DNA from: Paenibacillus sp. UNC451MF
GTDB taxonomy: Bacteria > Bacillota > Bacilli > Paenibacillales > NBRC-103111
DNA length: 64,000 nucleotides
NCBI RefSeq assembly: GCF_000686845.1
Contig: NZ_JMLS01000001.1
Location: 248,001 to 312,000, forward strand
Reading direction: 5' to 3'
Positions 60,946 through 64,000 of the stretch are shown piece after piece. The notes under the pieces are model-generated. The model saw only the letters and a program-made list of their open reading frames with translations, was not told the DNA's origin and ran no database searches. Each line of letters opens with the position of its first letter. Positions within the stretch are counted from its first letter, which is position 1. The position numbers and the translations under genes are program-made.

Positions 60946-61650
60946 ATGGAAAATTATACAAAGGATTTAATCGAGCTTTTGAGTAATAACCGGAATGCAG
61001 AGGAAGCCGTTCCGATGAAGCAGTACATGCGTAATCAGTTCGAATTTTTGGGCATAAGACGTCCCAAGCGAGAAGAGCTGCTCAAAGCATGGCTGAAGCG
61101 GAACGGCCTGCTGTCCAAGGAGCAGCTTCCGGACGTGCTTACCTCATTGTGGAACATGCCTGAGAGGGAGTATCAGTATACGGCGCTGGAGCTTTTGGAA
61201 AAAATGAAAAAGAAACTGGATAAAGACCATATCGATTTATTAGAATGGCTTATCCTCCATAAATCATGGTGGGATACGGTGGACGGTATTGCTCCGAATG
61301 CCGTAGGTTATTTGTTTCAGAACCACCCGGAGCTGATAGGAAGCTATGCTGAACAATGGATTGAGTCCGATAATATGTGGCTGCAGAGATCGGCCATTCT
61401 ATATCAGTTAAAATATAAGAGCAAAACAAACGAGCGGCTGTTATTTGATTATGTGCTGCGTCGAGCCGAGTCCGAACAATTTTTCATTCAAAAGGCTATA
61501 GGATGGGCGTTGAGGGAATATTCCAAAACAAATCCGCAGGCTGTTAAGCAATTTATCGAAGGACACGAGCTTAAGCCGCTTAGCCGTCGCGAAGGGTTAA
61601 AGCAGTTGGACAAGCAGGAGCGAATTCAATCAAACGAAAGCGAGGAATAA
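60946..61650 (+). CDS. DNA alkylation repair glycosylase, AlkD-like
   Basis: 234 residues, all helical HEAT-like repeats. The AlkD active-site pattern is present: SWWDTVDGIAPNAVG near residue 108 (Trp and Asp) and IQKAIGWALREYSK near residue 185 (Trp). AlkD removes N3/N7-alkylpurines without base flipping. An extended -10 (TGGTATACT, TATACT at 60881-60886) precedes it. The next gene starts two bases after its stop. Confidence 0.88.
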   Translation: MENYTKDLIELLSNNRNAEEAVPMKQYMRNQFEFLGIRRPKREELLKAWLKRNGLLSKEQLPDVLTSLWNMPEREYQYTALELLEKMKKKLDKDHIDLLEWLILHKSWWDTVDGIAPNAVGYLFQNHPELIGSYAEQWIESDNMWLQRSAILYQLKYKSKTNERLLFDYVLRRAESEQFFIQKAIGWALREYSKTNPQAVKQFIEGHELKPLSRREGLKQLDKQERIQSNESEE

Positions 61651-61652
61651 AC

Positions 61653-62135
61653 ATGTTGGCAAAGCTGCAAAAGGTTGAAAAAGGCTATATGGCTTTATTT
61701 GAGCGTCACTTTAAGCAATCGACGGAAGAGGTATGGGCTTATTTGACTGAGAATCCGAAGCTGGAACAATGGTTTACCGAGCTTGAGGTTAAGGATCTTC
61801 GTAAAGACGGGCTCATTAAGTTCAACATGCCGGATGGATCGCACCTGGATATTACGATTATCGATCTAGAACCTCATGCTGTTTTGGCGTACACATGGGG
61901 GGAAGATCAAGTTCGCTTTGAGCTTTCATCCGAGCCGTCAGGCTGTCAGCTGCTTCTTAAAGAAGACATTACAGCCATAACTAGCCATACTCCAAAGGAT
62001 CTTGCCGGCTGGCATGTATGCCTGGACGTTATTGAAGCATTGCTGGACGGTAAAACGATAGATAGGCATGCTGAGTGGGAACGCATGTATGGACAGTACA
62101 TCCAAGCAGTGGAGAAGGTTGCTGTCAATCCGTAA
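61653..62135 (+). CDS. SRPBCC/AHSA1-domain protein
   Basis: 160 residues with the START-like SRPBCC fold: FKQSTEEVWAYLTENPKLEQW at the N-terminus (partly quoted landmark), a central LAYTWGEDQVRFEL strand pair and a C-terminal long helix (GWHVCLDVIEALLDG). These proteins bind hydrophobic ligands or act as Aha1-like cofactors; the function here is unknown. Co-transcribed with the AlkD-like gene. Confidence 0.8.
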   Translation: MLAKLQKVEKGYMALFERHFKQSTEEVWAYLTENPKLEQWFTELEVKDLRKDGLIKFNMPDGSHLDITIIDLEPHAVLAYTWGEDQVRFELSSEPSGCQLLLKEDITAITSHTPKDLAGWHVCLDVIEALLDGKTIDRHAEWERMYGQYIQAVEKVAVNP

Positions 62136-62283
62136 TATCTAGAGCTGCTCTTAATCGACGAAACTATACAATTTTCAACATTTTATTCCTCTGCCGCATA
62201 ACCCTCGGAAGGATTCCCTCCCCCTGTGTTGAATTCGTTTACATATCATTGCTGATCTACAGGATCGCACAGGGGGTCCTCTT

Positions 62284-64000
62284 ATGAAACAATTCCTTTA
62301 CCGTCTCTCCTTCAAAAAAAGAATTTGGGTTTCCTTCGTTTTGTTGATGACATTGGCGATTGCCGCTTCTGGCTGGAGCTCTTATACGATCTCGGCCAAC
62401 ATAGTTGAGCAAAATGCGCTGAGGCTAAGTCAGGACACGATCAACAAATCGTCGCAAATGCTTGATGAAAAGCTAAAAAAGATTGTGCTATCGATCATGT
62501 CTCTCAAGATCAGTGATTCTTATCGAAACATGCTGGATGATGTGTCGCTGATGGATGTAAGCCGGTATTATTATCATTTGTCAGCGCTGCAATCGATGCT
62601 GGCTCTTCTCAAATTTAACGATGATTTTATTCAGTCTATTTTAATTTCTACGCCGATAGGCGATTTCTACCCTACCAATTACACGCGTTTAAGTGAAAAT
62701 TCCTTCGCTAAGTCCGAAATGTATCAGAAAATTAAAAGCATGCAGCGCGGCGTCTGGATCGAAAGCCATGAGGATACTTTTTTTTACGGAAAAGATCGGG
62801 TGTTATCATTTGTTGTTGACGGAAGCGCAACCAAGTATGTAGAAGATGTCTATATCGTTGTTAACATTAAAGAGAAAGATTTGCAAAGGATGATCTTCGA
62901 TCAAATCAGCACCTCATCCGGTTATTCGCTTGTCAATAAAGAAGGTAAGCCTGTGATCGGCCACGAGGATGACGAGTCCCAGGTATGGAGGCAGGATACG
63001 GATTTTTTAGGCAAGTTTAAAGAGGAGAAGAACAGCCATTTCAATACGCTGCTGGACGACGAGGATTTTTTGGTTAACTATTCAAGACTTGAAGTTGGAG
63101 AAAATTGGATTTTGTATGGAATGCAATCGAAGCAAGCCGTATTGAAACAGGTGGATGCGATAAAATGGACCACGCTGCTCGTTATCATCGGTTTCGTGCT
63201 TCTGACGCTTCTGTTGTCTAATGTTTTGACGGATCTGCTGTTAAGACCGCTGTTCCGATTGCATAGGCTAATGAAGCGGGTAGAGCATAATGATCTGGAT
63301 GTCCGTTTCGAAAGCCCGTTCCAAGATGAGGTTTCACAAGTCGGTAAGAGGTTCAACTCGATGCTTGAAGAAATCAAGAAGCTGATTATGACGGTCAAAC
63401 GGGGTGAGGAAGAGAAGCGCAAGACGGAAATTAAGGCATTGTCCGCGCAAATGGAGCCTCATTTTCTATATAACACATTGAATACCATATATTGTAAATC
63501 TGTGTTAGGGGATACAGAGGATGTCAACGAGATGATTTTATCGTTATCCACGATGTTTCAGCTCGGTTTAAGCCAAGGGAAAGATATTATCCATATAGAG
63601 GATGAGCTGATGCATGTCAGGCATTATATGACGCTGCAGCAAAAATGCTATGAGGATCGCTTCGACTTTCAAGTGGAGGTCGAGGACGAATCTATTCTGC
63701 AGCTCCGAATTCCCAAGCTGATCCTGCAGCCCTTGGTTGAAAATTCCATCCTTCATGGATTTAAGGACCGGGAGGAAGGCGGGAGTATACGAATTGTGCT
63801 GAGAAGGACGAAGCAAATGCTGTACGTGTCCGTTGAAGATAACGGAGTGGGTATGGATGTGGACGGCTTGCTCAGGTCCATGGATCAGCCGCTTGTGTCC
63901 CATAAGGGGTATGCGTTAAGGAATATTGCTCACCGACTACGGCTGTTCTATGGAGAGGATGCCACAATGCATTATGACAGCGAGCCGGGGACAGGCTCCA
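62284..64000 (+). CDS. YesM-type sensor histidine kinase (partial, continues past the window)
   Basis: 572 codons are open from ATG 62284 (AGGGGGT upstream) to the window edge. TM1 is at ~13-33, followed by an extracellular dCache-like sensor (~35-295), TM2 (~297-320), and HAMP (RPLFRLHRLMKRVEHNDL). The His_kinase domain has the acceptor block QMEPHFLYNTLNTIY, and the HATPase domain has LILQPLVENSILHGF and VEDNGVGM. YesM kinases pair with AraC-type YesN regulators next to carbohydrate ABC importers. The partner gene should lie just beyond the window. Confidence 0.92.
   Translation, partial: MKQFLYRLSFKKRIWVSFVLLMTLAIAASGWSSYTISANIVEQNALRLSQDTINKSSQMLDEKLKKIVLSIMSLKISDSYRNMLDDVSLMDVSRYYYHLSALQSMLALLKFNDDFIQSILISTPIGDFYPTNYTRLSENSFAKSEMYQKIKSMQRGVWIESHEDTFFYGKDRVLSFVVDGSATKYVEDVYIVVNIKEKDLQRMIFDQISTSSGYSLVNKEGKPVIGHEDDESQVWRQDTDFLGKFKEEKNSHFNTLLDDEDFLVNYSRLEVGENWILYGMQSKQAVLKQVDAIKWTTLLVIIGFVLLTLLLSNVLTDLLLRPLFRLHRLMKRVEHNDLDVRFESPFQDEVSQVGKRFNSMLEEIKKLIMTVKRGEEEKRKTEIKALSAQMEPHFLYNTLNTIYCKSVLGDTEDVNEMILSLSTMFQLGLSQGKDIIHIEDELMHVRHYMTLQQKCYEDRFDFQVEVEDESILQLRIPKLILQPLVENSILHGFKDREEGGSIRIVLRRTKQMLYVSVEDNGVGMDVDGLLRSMDQPLVSHKGYALRNIAHRLRLFYGEDATMHYDSEPGTGS

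Overview
The window looks like chromosome of a Paenibacillus-type bacterium (Bacillales, low-to-medium GC). This is inferred from gene content: sugar ABC transporters with separate lipoprotein binding proteins and a shared MsmX/UgpC-type ATPase, GerA-type spore germination genes, GlpP antitermination, strong AGGAGG ribosome sites with frequent TTG/GTG starts, and abundant AraC/LacI/GntR/YesM-type regulators. No rRNA, tRNA, prophage, transposase or CRISPR array was seen.

Layout. 1-500: PAP2 phosphatase (partial). 696-3692: amino-sugar/tagatose-type operon (SIS isomerase, class II aldolase, PfkB kinase). 3964-6306: LacI regulator divergent from a decayed aldo/keto reductase start and an LgoD-like dehydrogenase, with a perfect operator dyad between. 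6610-12927: GH43 enzyme, orphan binding protein and AraC regulator, divergent from a secreted rhamnogalacturonan lyase with a cre site. 13063-18274: hydrolase, YtrA-type GntR/ABC operon, methyltransferase, DedA protein. 18368-22688: a terminator-bearing leader, an amidohydrolase and an ABC importer lacking its own ATPase. 22840-24709: c-di-GMP-I riboswitch, CheX-like protein, KinB-like kinase. 24962-31233: RND efflux pump, adaptor and an unknown exported protein. 31365-34400: ger operon with A, C and a small D-type gene but no B gene. 34462-36399: ABC exporter. 36653-49027: a 12.4 kb tightly coupled operon. 49256-55384: two-component system and glycerol genes (glpP, glpD, glpK). 55566-62135: PHP phosphatase, LysR, MFS exporter plus PadR, HAD phosphatase, AlkD-like and SRPBCC proteins. 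62284-64000: YesM-type sensor kinase (partial).

Two things stand out. First, the 36653-49027 operon joins one ATPase, one very large non-lipoprotein binding protein, two complete permease pairs, an NHL-TPR-Yip1 membrane protein and a DUF5696-like exported protein. It is preceded by an 11-bp-periodic direct repeat suited to an OmpR/PhoP-type regulator and followed by such a two-component system. Second, a 194-198 bp imperfect-palindrome repeat occurs three times (3731, 6354, 59719). Every copy lies between convergent genes and is framed, 8-10 bp away on each side, by two hairpins that share a stem. The stem differs at each locus and matches the local terminator. This looks like a terminator-associated small mobile or structured element.

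Functionally the region is dominated by carbohydrate capture (the ABC importers probably share the ATPase at 36653), envelope stress and export, and several layers of post-transcriptional control (riboswitch, antitermination, leader terminators).
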